Made by a program: the position numbers and the translations under genes
Notes under the pieces: generated by a model
Databases searched by the model: none
What the model was told of the DNA's origin: nothing
Seen by the model: the letters and a program-made list of their open reading frames with translations, nothing else
Assembly (NCBI RefSeq): GCF_024323335.1
Contig: NC_066579.1
Location: 130,185,354 to 130,249,353 of the forward strand
DNA: 64,000 nt
Direction: 5' to 3'
Origin: Lathyrus oleraceus
Taxonomy: Eukaryota > Streptophyta > Magnoliopsida > Fabales > Fabaceae
Part shown: in pieces, positions 45,603 through 57,190 of the stretch
Position numbering within the stretch: the stretch's first letter is position 1
Layout: every line of letters starts with the position of its first letter

Positions 45603-45768
45603 AATTTTTCTTACTGTATTTCTCACTGCATTTTCTTTTTTGCATTTCTTCCTTGCATTTCAAAGGACAAAATTTGGGTCTTTTCGTATTTAATTACCTT
45701 CCACTACGAATGTATGAAGACTATTGTCATTCTTACCTTCTAGTTCAAGATAACGAAATAGGGGCAGC
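45603..45768 (+). other. End of element B internal region and polypurine tract
   Basis: Unique sequence absent from the truncated copy. It ends with CGAAATAGGGGCAGC (45754-45768) immediately before the 3' LTR; this is the polypurine tract. Confidence 0.8.
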
Positions 45769-48700
45769 TGTCATACCCCAATTTTGTCTAGGCATATTTA
45801 AATTTTTGTAAAATCGATTTCATTTTTAATTTGCATCATATACACAGCATGACATGCATTCCATCATAAATAATAACTAAAATATCAGTCATAAAATTTT
45901 TATTGAAAATACAGACAAACTGGTTAAATCATTTCCTCAAGTACGGACAAAATCAACGGATAAAAAGTTTTGAAATTAAAATTACAGGCACCAATATTAT
46001 TAATCTACAGTTCATGTAGTTTAACCTGGTATGTTCGTTGTATTTTTCAACAGCAGTTTCAGTTGCATTTTGACCCGCCTGAGCCTTTTAACCGGTGCAA
46101 ACTTATTTCAGAATTTGAAGAAACGCTATAATTTTTCAATAAGTATATTTTGTGCTGATCATTTTAGTGTGTCTGATTTAATTTTTTGAGCAAATTTTTA
46201 TCCGACTTATATTTATAATCGATCACTATTTTTGTTAGGTTAATTATTCAACTAAAATAATTAGAATTTATTCAAATCAAAATATTTATTAGAAATTTTA
46301 AATAGGAAATTCTAAATAATAGTGATTGTTTTTTAAAAAAAATTAGCATTGGATTCCTATTTGTTTTACAGCTGGTACCTAGCATACTCATTTCCCATCA
46401 CTACTTGGCCGCCCCATTTTTCAAAAACACATTTCCTCTCTCCCTCACGCTTCCTCTCTCTCACACTCACACGTTACCCTTCATTTTGAAAACACCATAA
46501 CACATTCTTTATATATTCATTTTTTTCTCTCTAATAGTAACCTTAAAACCACCCAATCTCTCTCAGCGAGAAAGAAAAAACAAAAGCAAAAACAGAGAAG
46601 CTCTTCTTCTCCACTTCACCCTTTCCACTCGCTATCACCAACCACCACTGTTACCTTCCGGCGCGACTAAATCAATGTCGCCGAAACCGTTCCGAACATC
46701 TCCACGACCATAAATCGTCCCTTACATCTTCTTCTCCAAAACGAAACGCCACCATCTCTTCCGACTCACCTACACAAAACATCTTTGATAACCACACATC
46801 CTCCGTTTCCGTCGCTCAACCCACAACCGCAACAACCTGACTCTCCCTTCCGTTAACCTCCAACGAACCAATTATCACGCCGACGAACGCAAAACGACAA
46901 CCTTCCTTCCGCCGCGGTTCACACCGGAAATCTTCACCGCCGACATCCTCGCCAACACACATTCAACCATTGGAAGCTCGGAAGAGGAAGGAGAAGCGAA
47001 ATCTGACGAAAACATCTCATTTCCGGGTCCAGTCAAAATTGCTAAAAGGGAATACGGAGATTTTCGTGAATCAAGTTGTGTATTTCTGTTGAGTATTCCA
47101 TTTGCAGGTTGGAAATTGGCTATGGTTATGGTAGTTGATCTTGAAGCATGAAGTGGTAACGATTCGCGAAGGTAACGACTCAAAACTAATTCTTATGATG
47201 TATGATGTTGTTTCTTGCTTCGATATGTATTTGTGATTACCGATTCATTTGCACTGTGTTTGTTGAATTTGTTGGGTATTTGAAGCTTTATGATAAGCTT
47301 GTAAATAATATTACCTCATGTAGCTACTGAAATTTTTGTTTTGTTTTAATTTAGTGTAGCCTTGTTCAACTTAGAAAGAAAATTCATTCATAAAGTAAGA
47401 AAAGAAATTTTGAGAAAAATGCCCATATTCATTTTCCTTTTGTAATGTGGATTTGAAGCATAAACATATATAATATTCTGTTATGTTATTGTATGTTAAT
47501 TGATGGTGATGCTTAGTCAATGCTCATATTCATTTTCCTTTTGTAATGTGGATTTGAAGCATAAATATATATATTATTCTGTTATATTGTGATTGTATGT
47601 TAATTCATGGTGATGCTTATTAAGTGGCTTAATTTATGGTGATGCGGTTTTGTGGTAGCTTCCATTTGTAAATTGGCACCGGAAGTTACCTCACATCGTG
47701 GTGATGATTATTCCAGCATAGTCTTTATGATTATGTCACTAAATAGTAATGTTCTTGTTTGAATAATTATAAGTATGTACTTAATTTCTATTTATTAGTA
47801 TTCAAGTTCTTCTTATCTCTTTCATTATGAACATTCCAAAAAGCACAGCCACGTAAATAATATTTCATTTCACGAATAAGTCTGAAGCATGGCCACGTAA
47901 ATAATTCAATTGCGTATGAGCATGTTTATTCTTTCACTTTTTGTAGCCAAATGCATTTGATTTTTATTATTTCATTTATTTATTTTGGTGCAACTATTTA
48001 AACAAATGGATAATAATTAAATTGATATATTCAAATATATTTAAAAAACTTAGTCCAATATCAAATGATCCATTTTTAATCCCGATTTAAATTCGATCAA
48101 CCGTGCAAATTTTAAAACCTCGATCCGACATCGAATATTCTTTATAAAAGTTAAATTAAAATACTTAATCACATTTAAACAACACTTAATTTGAAAATGA
48201 AAAGGGGGATGGTTTTGAGTTTTCAACTCCTCTCCTCGATTATTTGAATACGAGTTTTCTTACTCGGTTAGTCAAATAGTCGGCATTTCTAATCCATTTA
48301 AGCACAAACAAATCAAATCCTTTTATAACAAGAAACCAAAAGGGAGATAACTTTGAGTCTTCAATTTTTTCTCCACGACTATTTGAATACAAGTTCTCTT
48401 ACTTGGTTAGTCAAATAATTGTCGTTCCTCTACAAATTTCTAAACCCCGATTAAATCAAAATATTTTCACAATAAGCTAAATGAAAAGGGAGTTGACTTT
48501 GAGTTTTCAACTTCACTCCTCAGTTGGTCGAATACGAGTTCTCTTACTCGGTCAGTCGAACAACTGTCATTTTTCCACAAACATACAATTTAATCAAACC
48601 ATTTTCATAACAAATTATGTGAAAAGGGAAATGACTTTGAGTTTTCAACTTCTCTTCTCAATTGTTTGAATACGAGCTCTCTTACTCGGTCAGTCGAACT

Positions 48701-49743
48701 ATTGTCATTTTTTTGCTAACTCACACTGTAAGTCAAATCGCTTTCATAATAAACTGTACGAAAAGGGAGATGGTCTTGAGTTTTCAATTCCTCTTCTCAA
48801 ATGCTTGGATATGAGTTGTCTTACTCAACCATTCAAATACTTGTCGTCTATTCTAAAAATACCAACCATATGAAAATTGGGATACGAGTTGTCTTACTCG
48901 ATTATCCGAGTATTCGTCATCCATTCAAAACACCTTAATCATCATTAAAATCCTTTTACAATTAAGGATGAAAAAGAGAGTGGTCTAGAGTCTTCTATTC
49001 CCTTTCCCGATTATTAGGATACGAGTTGCCTTACTCGAATATCCGAGTAATCGTCATCCAACAAAATTTCTCAACACATCAAATATATCTTTCTCGCCCC
49101 CGTGCGATCAAAACCAATCAAACAAAACATACCACATAATTTATTCAACTTGTCACCCCCGTGTGACCAAAACTATTTTCAGAAAGAACAATGTTAATCC
49201 TTTCTAATGCGCACAACAAACTAGTGTTTAAGCCACCGCCGAGAGAAGACAAGCCAACGTTTAGCCTTTAGAACGCGATCTAAATAGATGTTCGGTAAAA
49301 GACACCAACCAACATTAGTTCCTGGAACTACGAATGCTCTGATTTCCTTATTTAAGGATACGTAGGCAGGAGATTGCTGTATCTTCGCGAGCATACTAAT
49401 AAAAAACCTCCCTTTTCCCTTTCAGAGGTTCCCATCCATTTCTATTTTCAATATATTTATAACCCAAAGATAACAAACAAACATAAATTAACACTCGAAA
49501 CGCAAATTAGAACTAAAAGGTTCCCGTTGAGTACAACGGACGTAAGGGGTGCTAATACCTTCCCCTTACGTAATCCACTCCCGAACCCGAATATGGTTGC
49601 GACGACCATTATTCCATTTCCTAAAGGTTTTATCGATATTTTCCTATCCCTTCATTGGGATAAATAAAGTTCGGTGGCGACTCTATTCAAACTTAATTTT
49701 TTCCGCGACCATCGCGAGGAATCGTATTTTTCGAGATGCGACA
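45769..49743 (+). repeat. 3' LTR of element B (3975 bp)
   Basis: The same LTR as 12697-16738 and 34084-38124 but more diverged, with many single-base changes and a deletion of about 65 bp near 48869 that removes part of one 135 bp repeat. CGTAGTTC became TTAGTTCC with a matching GGAACTA arm (fold at 49314-49394), and the TGCTAATACCTT hairpin is at 49540-49571. Confidence 0.92.
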
Positions 49744-49748
49744 GGTAG
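49744..49748. other. Target-site duplication GGTAG, right side of element B
   Basis: Matches 34079-34083 and 12692-12696 exactly. Confidence 0.9.
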
Positions 49749-50574
49749 TTGGGTCAATAAATTTTGGAATTGGAATTTGTCTCTTTTTTCTGTTTCATGT
49801 CAATAATGTGTGACTCAGCTCTCAAGCTTTAGGCAAGTGATGTCGATGGTTTGTCCGGTCATAGACGTGGAAGACAACTTTGTTTGGTCCGGTGAATTCT
49901 CGAGTTTGTTTTTGATGAAATCGTGTTATAAAGGGTTGTTTAAATCTCAACATGTTAACAGGGGGTAGTTATGAGGTTCAATTGAAGCTCAAGAGGTTAT
50001 GGAGAATAAAAGTCTCGTCAAAAAGTCAAATTTTTGGTTGGTGCGTGTTTATTAATAGACTCCCTTCTAAAAAGGAATTGGATAAGAGGGGGTATTTCAT
50101 ACTTTCATTGATCTTATGTATGTTTCTTGTTTTTCTCTTCAAAAAGATTTATTTCACCTTTTAATTTCTTGTCCTTTTGCCTCAAGGGTATGGTATTCCA
50201 TTGGTGAGTGGTTGAAGATGGATCATATCTTTGAAAACTCAATCTTGAGTCATGCTGAGAAATTATATTCTTTTATGAGAGGTAAAGTTGTTAGGAGCAA
50301 GAAGTTATCGGTTTGGTTGACGACGTGTTGGTGTTTGTAGTTACAGAAAAACAATATTATTTTCAACAACGAGGGAAGGAACGTAGAAGAAACTTGTTAT
50401 CATATTAAACTTACTTCTTATAATTGGATTGGATTGGGATTGAAGAGTATATTGTTTTTTATTTTTATAATTGATGGAGAAATCCGATAGAATATCTCAA
50501 ATTACTATGATATTGTAATTTGTTTGAGCACTGTTTATGCTCACATTCAATCAATTTGCTTATTGAAAAAAAAA
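49749..50574 (+). pseudogene. L1-type LINE, 3' end with zf-RVT-like region and poly-A
   Basis: Continues the LINE interrupted by element B. The first words (WVNKFWNWNLSLF) fit directly after GERMLFWWNKW..SELG. A zf-RVT-type segment follows in broken frames: LKRLWRIKVSSKSQIFGWCVFINRLPSKKELDKRG and LISCPFASRVWYSIGEWL. The region ends with TTATTG and nine A at about 50566-50574, a probable LINE poly-A tail. It is degenerate, with several stops and shifts. No 5' end or matching target duplication could be identified. Confidence 0.78.
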
Positions 50575-50599
50575 TAGTCCATTTTCTAACCAACTTACC

Positions 50600-50808
50600 T
50601 GTTGGTGCAAAGGTAGAATAAATGATGAATGGAAATATTCTATTAAGAGAATGACGGCTACAAAACATGATAAAAGTTACAATGATTGTCACCCTATTTA
50701 TAAGCTAAAACTAGGGTTACTAGAATAGGATAAAATACTAAAATACCCTCTAACAAACTTAGGGGATAAGAAAATAGTATAACTAATAAATATGAATTAC
50801 TTCTAATA
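50600..50808 (-). repeat. 3' LTR of the copia element
   Basis: On the plus strand it runs from TGTTGGTGC to TTCTAATA; in element orientation, TATTAG to CAACA. The start is TA rather than the usual TG. The matching LTR is 55175-55383. Confidence 0.92.
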
Positions 50809-50820
50809 CCATCCCTTAAT

Positions 50821-53800
50821 TCATATTCCATCAAAACTTGAAACACCAATTCCATCCCTTAATCTGAGAAATTGATCAGTCTTGATAGCTTTCGTCAGAA
50901 CATCTGCCAACTGTTTCTGAGTGCTGCAGTGTATAACTTCTAACATTCCCTTCTGAACTTGATGTCTCAGAAAATGATACTTGGTCTCAATGTGCTTGCT
51001 TCTCCCATGCAACACTGGGTTTCTGGCAAGATTGATTGCAGACTTGTTGTCAATCATCAGCTTCAGAGGTTTGTTTAGTTTAATCTTCAGATCCTGCAAT
51101 AGATTCAGAATCCACACAGCTTGGCATGCAGTAACAGCACCTGCAATGTATTCAGCTTCACAAGTTGACAACGCCACAACAGGTTGCTTCTTGGAACACC
51201 AAGAAATGGGACCTCCAAAAAATTTGAATAAGTACCCAGACGTACTTCTTCTGTCAATTCTGTCTCCACACCAATCAGAATCTGAATAACTCAGAAGTTC
51301 TGACTCATCCTTTCTTCCAGAAGGAAATAATACTCCATACTTCAGAGTTCCCTTGATATACCTCAGAATCCTGACAGCAGCTTGGTAATGGGACCACTTA
51401 GGTTTACTCATGAACCTACTAACCATCCCAACTGAATAGCAAATATCAGGTCTGGTATTGCACAAATACCTCAGAGAACCAACCAACTGTTTGAAGGTTG
51501 TAGCGTCCACATCCTTTCCATCAGAGTCAGAATCCAGTTTCTGATTTGTATCAGAAGGTGTGACAGCAATCTTACAATTCTTCAGATTAAATCTCTTCAG
51601 AATTTCTAATTCATACTTGAGCTGATGCAAAATAATACCTTTCTCAGAGTATCTGAACTCCATCCCTAGAAAGTATGTCATTTTGCCTAGATCAGTCATT
51701 TCGAATTCATTCATCAGAACTTTCTTGAACTTGGCTATCTCCTGTTCAGAACTTCCAGTCAGCAGTATATCATCAACATATAAACATACCAGAGTCATAT
51801 TTCCTTCAGAAGTATGTTGAACATAGACACCGTACTCCATCTCACATTTCTGAAAGCCTTGCTTCTTGAAAAATGAATCAATCTTCTGATTCCAAGCTCT
51901 GGGCGCTTGTTTTAATCCATATAGAGCTTTGTATAATCTGTACACCATCCCTTCCTAATTCTTTTTCACAAATCCAGGAGGTTGTGACACGTAAACTTCT
52001 TCTTCTAATGGACCGTTCAGAAATGCAGATTTTACATCTAAATGCATCAGAAGCCAATTCCTATTAGCAGCTATTGCAATCACCATTCTGATTGTTTCAT
52101 GTCTTGCTACAGGTGCAAACACTTCAGAGTAATCCAGCCCAGGTTTCTGTAGAAATCCTCTGGCTACCAACCTTGCTTTATGTTTTCCAATTGAACCATC
52201 TGGCTTTAACTTCTGCTTGAAAACCCATCTGACGCTGATGGCTTTCTTGTCTTTTGGAAGTTCTGTCAGCTTCCAAGTCTTGTTTCTCTCTATAGCATCA
52301 AGTTCTTCTTTCATGGCTTTCAGCCAGAGCTTCTGCTTAAGAGCCTCTTCTGTACTTATGGGTTCAGAGTCTACTAACATGACACACTGAATAACTTCTC
52401 CTTCAGAGTCTACTTCAGTGTCTTGCAGCATGTCAAATTCTGCATATCTTCTGGGGATGTTTCTGATTCTTTGTGGTCTCTGAACTTAATCAGAGTCTTG
52501 AGCTTCAGAGTTTCTAGCTTCAGATGGTTGACTTCCTCCAGAGCTTTGGCCATCTTCAGGGTTTGGCATATTTCCAGAGTTTGAATTGCCACCAGAATCT
52601 GGATTACCATCAGAGTCTGGGTCATCAGAGTCTGGATCATCAGAGTCACCTTCATCTTCTGAGTCTTCTCCAGAGTCAGACTCACTATCAGAATCAGAAT
52701 CAACGTCTTCAGAAATTCTTAACTCTGACCTTTCTTCAGAGGTTCTAACATCAGAATCAGATTGAGACTTATCCCAATTCCAAACTTCTGATTCCTTCAC
52801 AATCACATCTCTGCTGAATTCAATTTTATTGGTTTCTGGACAATAGAGCTTGTATGCACCTGTACTGTGGTACCCTATCAGAATCATCACTTTGCTTCTT
52901 TCATCCAGCTTCTGTCTTCTAGCTTCTGGAACATGTTTATAACAAACAGAACCAAACACCTTCAGATGACTAACACTTTGCTTATCTCCAGTCCACTTTT
53001 GTATTGGAACTATTTCCTTCAACTTCTTCGTAGGACATCGGTTGAGTACATACGTTGCAGTGGCAACAGCTTCTCCCCAGAGCTTCTGAGGAAGTTTCTT
53101 CTCCTTTAGCATGCTTCTCACCATATCAAGCAAAGTGCGGTTTCTTCTTTCAGCAAGACCATTGTGTTGAGGGGTATAAGGAGCAGTAACCTCATGCTCA
53201 ATTCCATTCTCCTCACAGAACTTCTGGAACTCTTTGGAGTTATACTCACCTCCACCGTCAGTTCTAAGAATCTTCAACTTCTGACCACTCTGATTCTCAA
53301 CCTTCATTCTGAACTTCTTGAATTCATCAAACACCTCGTGTTTAAACTTAATAAGGGATACCCATGTCATTCTTGTGAATTCATCAACAAATAACACAAA
53401 GTATTTATTCCCTCCAATCGATGCTACTGGAAATGGACCACACACATCAGAATGTACAACTCCCAAGGCATGTTTTGCTCTTGGAGCAGTTTCTGACGCA
53501 AATGGCAATCGTGGTTGTTTTCCTTCCATGCAAACTTTGCATGACTTTTCAGGCTTCTTAATTGCAGGAATTCCATGTACCAACTTCTTTGAATTCAGAT
53601 GTTTTAAGCTTCTGAAATTCAAATTACCAAATCTTCTGTGCCACAGCTCACTCTCCTTCTCAGCACTTCTTGCACTAAGACATTCTGAGTCTGCAGTTCT
53701 GACATTCACCTTGAATGTTCTATTCCTTCCCTGTTCTGACTCCATAATCAACTTCTGATTGCAGTCATACAGCTTCAGAAGATTGTCCTTCATGGTAACC

Positions 53801-55038
53801 GAAAAACCTTTCTCAATTAATTGTCCCACACTCATCAGATTGCTTCTGATGCCAGGTACATACCACACGTTCTGAATCAATGCTGTTTTCCCATTGTTCA
53901 GAATCACTCTGACATTTCCCATACCTTCTGCATTAAGATATTTGTCATCAGCACATCTGATCTTTGTCCTCTTTTCAGAGTCAAAGTCAACCAGCCATTT
54001 CTTGTTTCCAGTAAGATGATTTGAACAACCAGTGTGCATATACCACCAGTCTATCAGATCCATATCATCAGATTCAAAGGCCATCAATAGCACAGATTCG
54101 TCATCAGAACTTCTGGCTATATTTGCTTCTTCTGATTTTCTCTCCTTGTTTGACCAACAGTCTCTAGCAAAGTGACCAAACTTCTTACAACAGTAACATT
54201 GGATCTTCTTCTTGTCATACTTCTCTTTTCCCTTCTGAGCATTCTTTTGTCTATCAGAGGTTGAGCTTTCTGACTTCTGACCACCATCAGATCTTCTCCT
54301 GGCTTCTGACTGCTTCTGATACCTCCTACCAGAAGTTGCTTTCAGAGCCTGCTGCTCTACTTCCCTTTCAGAAGTTCTCTCAGTCAAACGCAACTCTTGC
54401 GCTTCTAGACTGCTCTGCAGCTCTTCAATTCTCATGGTGCTCAGATCTTTGGAATGTTCTATTGCTACCACAATGTAATCAAATTGAGAGGTAAGGGATC
54501 TCAATACCTTCTCCATGATTGTTTCTTCAGAAAGAGTTTCTCCACACGCTTTCATCTCATTAGTGATCAGAATCACTCTGGAGATGTGTTCAGAAACTTT
54601 CTCATTATTCTTCATGTTGAGATTCTCATATTGCTTTCTCAAGGACTGAAGCTTCACCTTCTTCACTGATGCGTCACCAGCATAACATCTAACCAGTGTG
54701 TCCCACGCAGCCTTTGCTGTCGTTGAATATGCAATCTTCTCAAACACATTTACATCAACACATTGATGAATGAAGAACAATGCGTTTTGATCCTTCTTCC
54801 TTACTTCCTTCTGCGCGTTTTTTTGTTCATCCGTCGCATCTGCTGCTACCGGAACATAACCATCAGTGACAAGATCTAGAACATCTTGAGCACCGAACAG
54901 TACACGCATTTGGATCATCCAACGATTCCAATTTTTACCGTCAAATACTGGAAGTTTGGTGTTCATGTTGTCGTTTCCGTTCATCTTTCTACCTTGCACA
55001 GTACACTCAGATTTCTCACACAGTGTTTCCCAACCCAC
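50821..55038 (-). pseudogene. gag-pol: Ty1/copia Gag-Pol polyprotein with two in-frame stops
   Basis: One frame of 1406 codons reads from 55038 down to 50821, broken by TAA at 52486-52488 and TAG at 51955-51957, with no frameshift. In order: Gag ([17 protein letters not shown]); CCHC knuckle [14 protein letters not shown] near residue 280; protease near residue 334; integrase with catalytic D, D and E in [17 protein letters not shown] and NGLAERR; a Ser/Asp-rich linker; RT with WVFKQKLKPDGS, LDVKSAFLNG, ALYGLKQAPRAW and YVDD; RNase H with SDSDWCGD, STCEAEY and LADVLTK. Two key residues look wrong: the protease word reads MHTGCSNH where Asp is expected before T-G, and integrase reads HRRFGNLN where the second zinc-binding His is expected. 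The frame may begin at the later Met of MNGNDN. Confidence 0.93.
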
Positions 55039-55159
55039 AGAATTAAAATTCTGATCAGATTTTGTTCAAGATTCAACACGAATCTAAGAATCAAAATCAA
55101 ACACACAAGACCTCACGTTCACTCGTGTTTCCCGTGTTTCCCAATGAATCCGAACCGGA

Positions 55160-55172
55160 GCTCTAGATACCA
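55160..55172 (-). other. Primer-binding site of the copia element
   Basis: On the minus strand TGGTATCTAGAGC, three bases after the LTR end. It resembles the initiator tRNA-Met site TGGTATCAGAGC of plant copia elements, with one extra T. Confidence 0.8.
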
Positions 55173-55174
55173 AT

Positions 55175-55383
55175 TGTTGGTGCAAAGGTAGAATAAATGA
55201 TGAATGAAAATATTCTATTAAGAGAATGACGGCTACAAAACATGATAAAAGTTACAATGATTGTCACCCTATTTATAAGCTAAAACTAGGGTTACTAGAA
55301 TAGGATAAAATACTAAAATACCCTATAACAAACTTAGGGGCTAAGAAAATAGTACAACTAATAAATATGAATTACTTTTAATA
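55175..55383 (-). repeat. 5' LTR of the copia element
   Basis: 209 bp, about 97.6% identical to the other LTR by eye. In element orientation it also starts TATTA and ends CAACA. The TTACC target duplication follows. Confidence 0.92.
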
Positions 55384-55388
55384 TTACC

Positions 55389-56231
55389 CACCAAACAAAA
55401 ATTATTAACAAAAAAAAATTAATTCATCCCATATATTTTATTGAACACTCCATAAAAAATTCCAGTTGTATTCCTTTTAGTAAGAATCATTTTGAGTGCA
55501 CCTGTCTGAAATTCTAGAGTAAAAGAAATAAATACACAAGAAAAAATGCAACAAATAAAAGAAATCGAAAATAAATCTTCAACTAATATCTTTAAATATT
55601 TTAAAAAGTTATTAAGTCATTTAACTTATTTGTTAAATAATTAAAAAAGTCTTATTTTTAAAATGTTTTTGATTATTTATAAATTATGAAATATATTAAA
55701 CATCAAAATAACTGCAATATAAAGAACTAACTTAAGATATTTTGAATATTATGATTCAAAACTTTAATAATGTTTTTGTTCATGTTACCTTCTTCTTTAA
55801 AAAAATATTGAAGTAGATAATATCAATTCTTATATATTAGTTCATATTATCTTTAGTTGTGAATCTGATTAGATTAAATAATTTTAATTTTTTAAAAAAA
55901 CTCTATTAGCTGTGAATTTTTTTTAATTTACTTGCAATTTCTTTCGCCACTAATGGAAGATTTTCTTTACTATAAACATACATTTTATAAAGAAACTTTT
56001 GGACAACTTTCTTTTGAAAAGTAAAATCAGTAATAAAAATATATAAAAAAAAACTGCAAATAAATCTATAATTAATAAACATGCACTTTGAAAAAAAAAA
56101 TTCGAATTATATATATTTTGATATGTATTTCTAAAAAAAAAAAGACAATTGAAATTTTAAGGAGTTCTTGAAAAATGTGTATTGAGAATCTCCTATAATT
56201 ATACTAGGATGAAAATTCCTATATAATCCAT
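55389..56231. other. AT-rich intergenic DNA
   Basis: Very AT-rich with homopolymer runs. I see no gene, RNA or element boundary in it. Confidence 0.6.
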
Positions 56232-56775
56232 CTAGGGTGGTAAAATGGGTCGTGACCCGTCGAGTCGACCCGCGCATCAGCCAAAAAATGGTGGGTTGGG
56301 ATTTTGTGTCCGCCTATCCACTTTGCCCGCCCCACTTTAGACCCGTCCCGCTCTAAGCTCGTCCAAAAAAGGGACGGATTGACCGCCAATCCATCAATCT
56401 AGTTATCAAGCACTCAAAATATTTATTTTCTTTGGTTTAAAATTAATACTGTAACTATAGATTTTATATATTTATTTGTGAATATATGGAATATTTTTTA
56501 AAGTAGAATTTGTTAAAAATATGCTTTATAAAAATTATTCTAAAAATAAGTGAAAAATCTAATATAAATGTAAAAATAAATCTATTAATCAATTAAAAAA
56601 AATGAAAAATAAATATATATAAAATATATGGGCAAATCCGCTGACCGTCAATCCGTCACCTTAGCGGAGCGAGTTATATTTTTAAACCCAATTTTATTTG
56701 GTGGGCTTGTCCGCCCCGCCCCTTTTTTGACGGGCTTAAGGCGGGACGGGACAGGTGACCCGTTTTACCACCCCT
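56232..56775. mobile_element. Probable hAT-type MITE
   Basis: About 544 bp with terminal inverted repeats: left TAGGGTGGTAAAATGGGTC, right end the complement of TAGGGGTGGTAAAACGGGTC. The GC-rich subterminal parts also mirror each other (GGGACGGATTGACCG against CGGTCAATCCGTC-type text), around an AT-rich middle. Flanks TAATCCAT and AACTCCAT match at 6 of 8 positions, an imperfect 8 bp target duplication as expected for hAT. No transposase is encoded. Confidence 0.65.
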
Positions 56776-57190
56776 AACTCCATTCATCCGTTTTAAAATT
56801 ACTATCGTTTTAATAAATAAAATTTTAATTAAAATGATTGTCATTTTCACTTTTTAAAATAAGAATAATTGTTACTTTTTCAATTATTTTTTTAATTATT
56901 ACTCTTCACATTAATGTATCAATAAAATTAATTTAATAAAAGTGTAATATTTTATGACAATATCATTATATTTTTTAGTTTATATGCAAAAAAATTTAAA
57001 CAACCAGAAAAAATGATACAACTCAAGCTAGTCTAATTTAGATATGAGCAAACTAATTTCAATTTTTTTTTTAAAAATCTTATTTTTTTGTGTCTTTTAT
57101 AATATATATTTTAATTAAATTTTAAAGGGTAAGAGAGTCTGCAGGGGGGGTCATGATTTTAAAAAATGCATATAAATTGAATTATGTCAA
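56776..57190. other. AT-rich intergenic DNA
   Basis: Long T and A runs. Nothing recognisable apart from a G-run at about 57143-57150. Confidence 0.55.

Larger units (their letters stand above)
34084..49743 (+). mobile_element. Element B, complete copy (15.66 kb), gag-only Ogre relative
   Basis: Both LTRs, primer site, leader, gag frame with stops, structured 3' arrays, polypurine tract and a perfect 5 bp target duplication GGTAG (34079-34083 and 49744-49748). No pol. LTR ends, PPT core and U5 structures resemble those of element A, so a Tat/Ogre-related partner could supply enzymes in trans. That is an inference. The size and gag-only content fit a large non-autonomous derivative. Confidence 0.92.
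50600..55383 (-). mobile_element. Ty1/copia retrotransposon, complete, minus strand
   Basis: Two 209 bp LTRs flank one gag-pol frame on the minus strand, with a primer site beside the right LTR and a purine-rich tract beside the left LTR. A perfect 5 bp target duplication, TTACC, stands at 50595-50599 and 55384-55388. The LTRs differ at about five positions by eye, so insertion is fairly recent. Order gag, protease, integrase, RT, RNase H is that of Ty1/copia. Confidence 0.95.
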
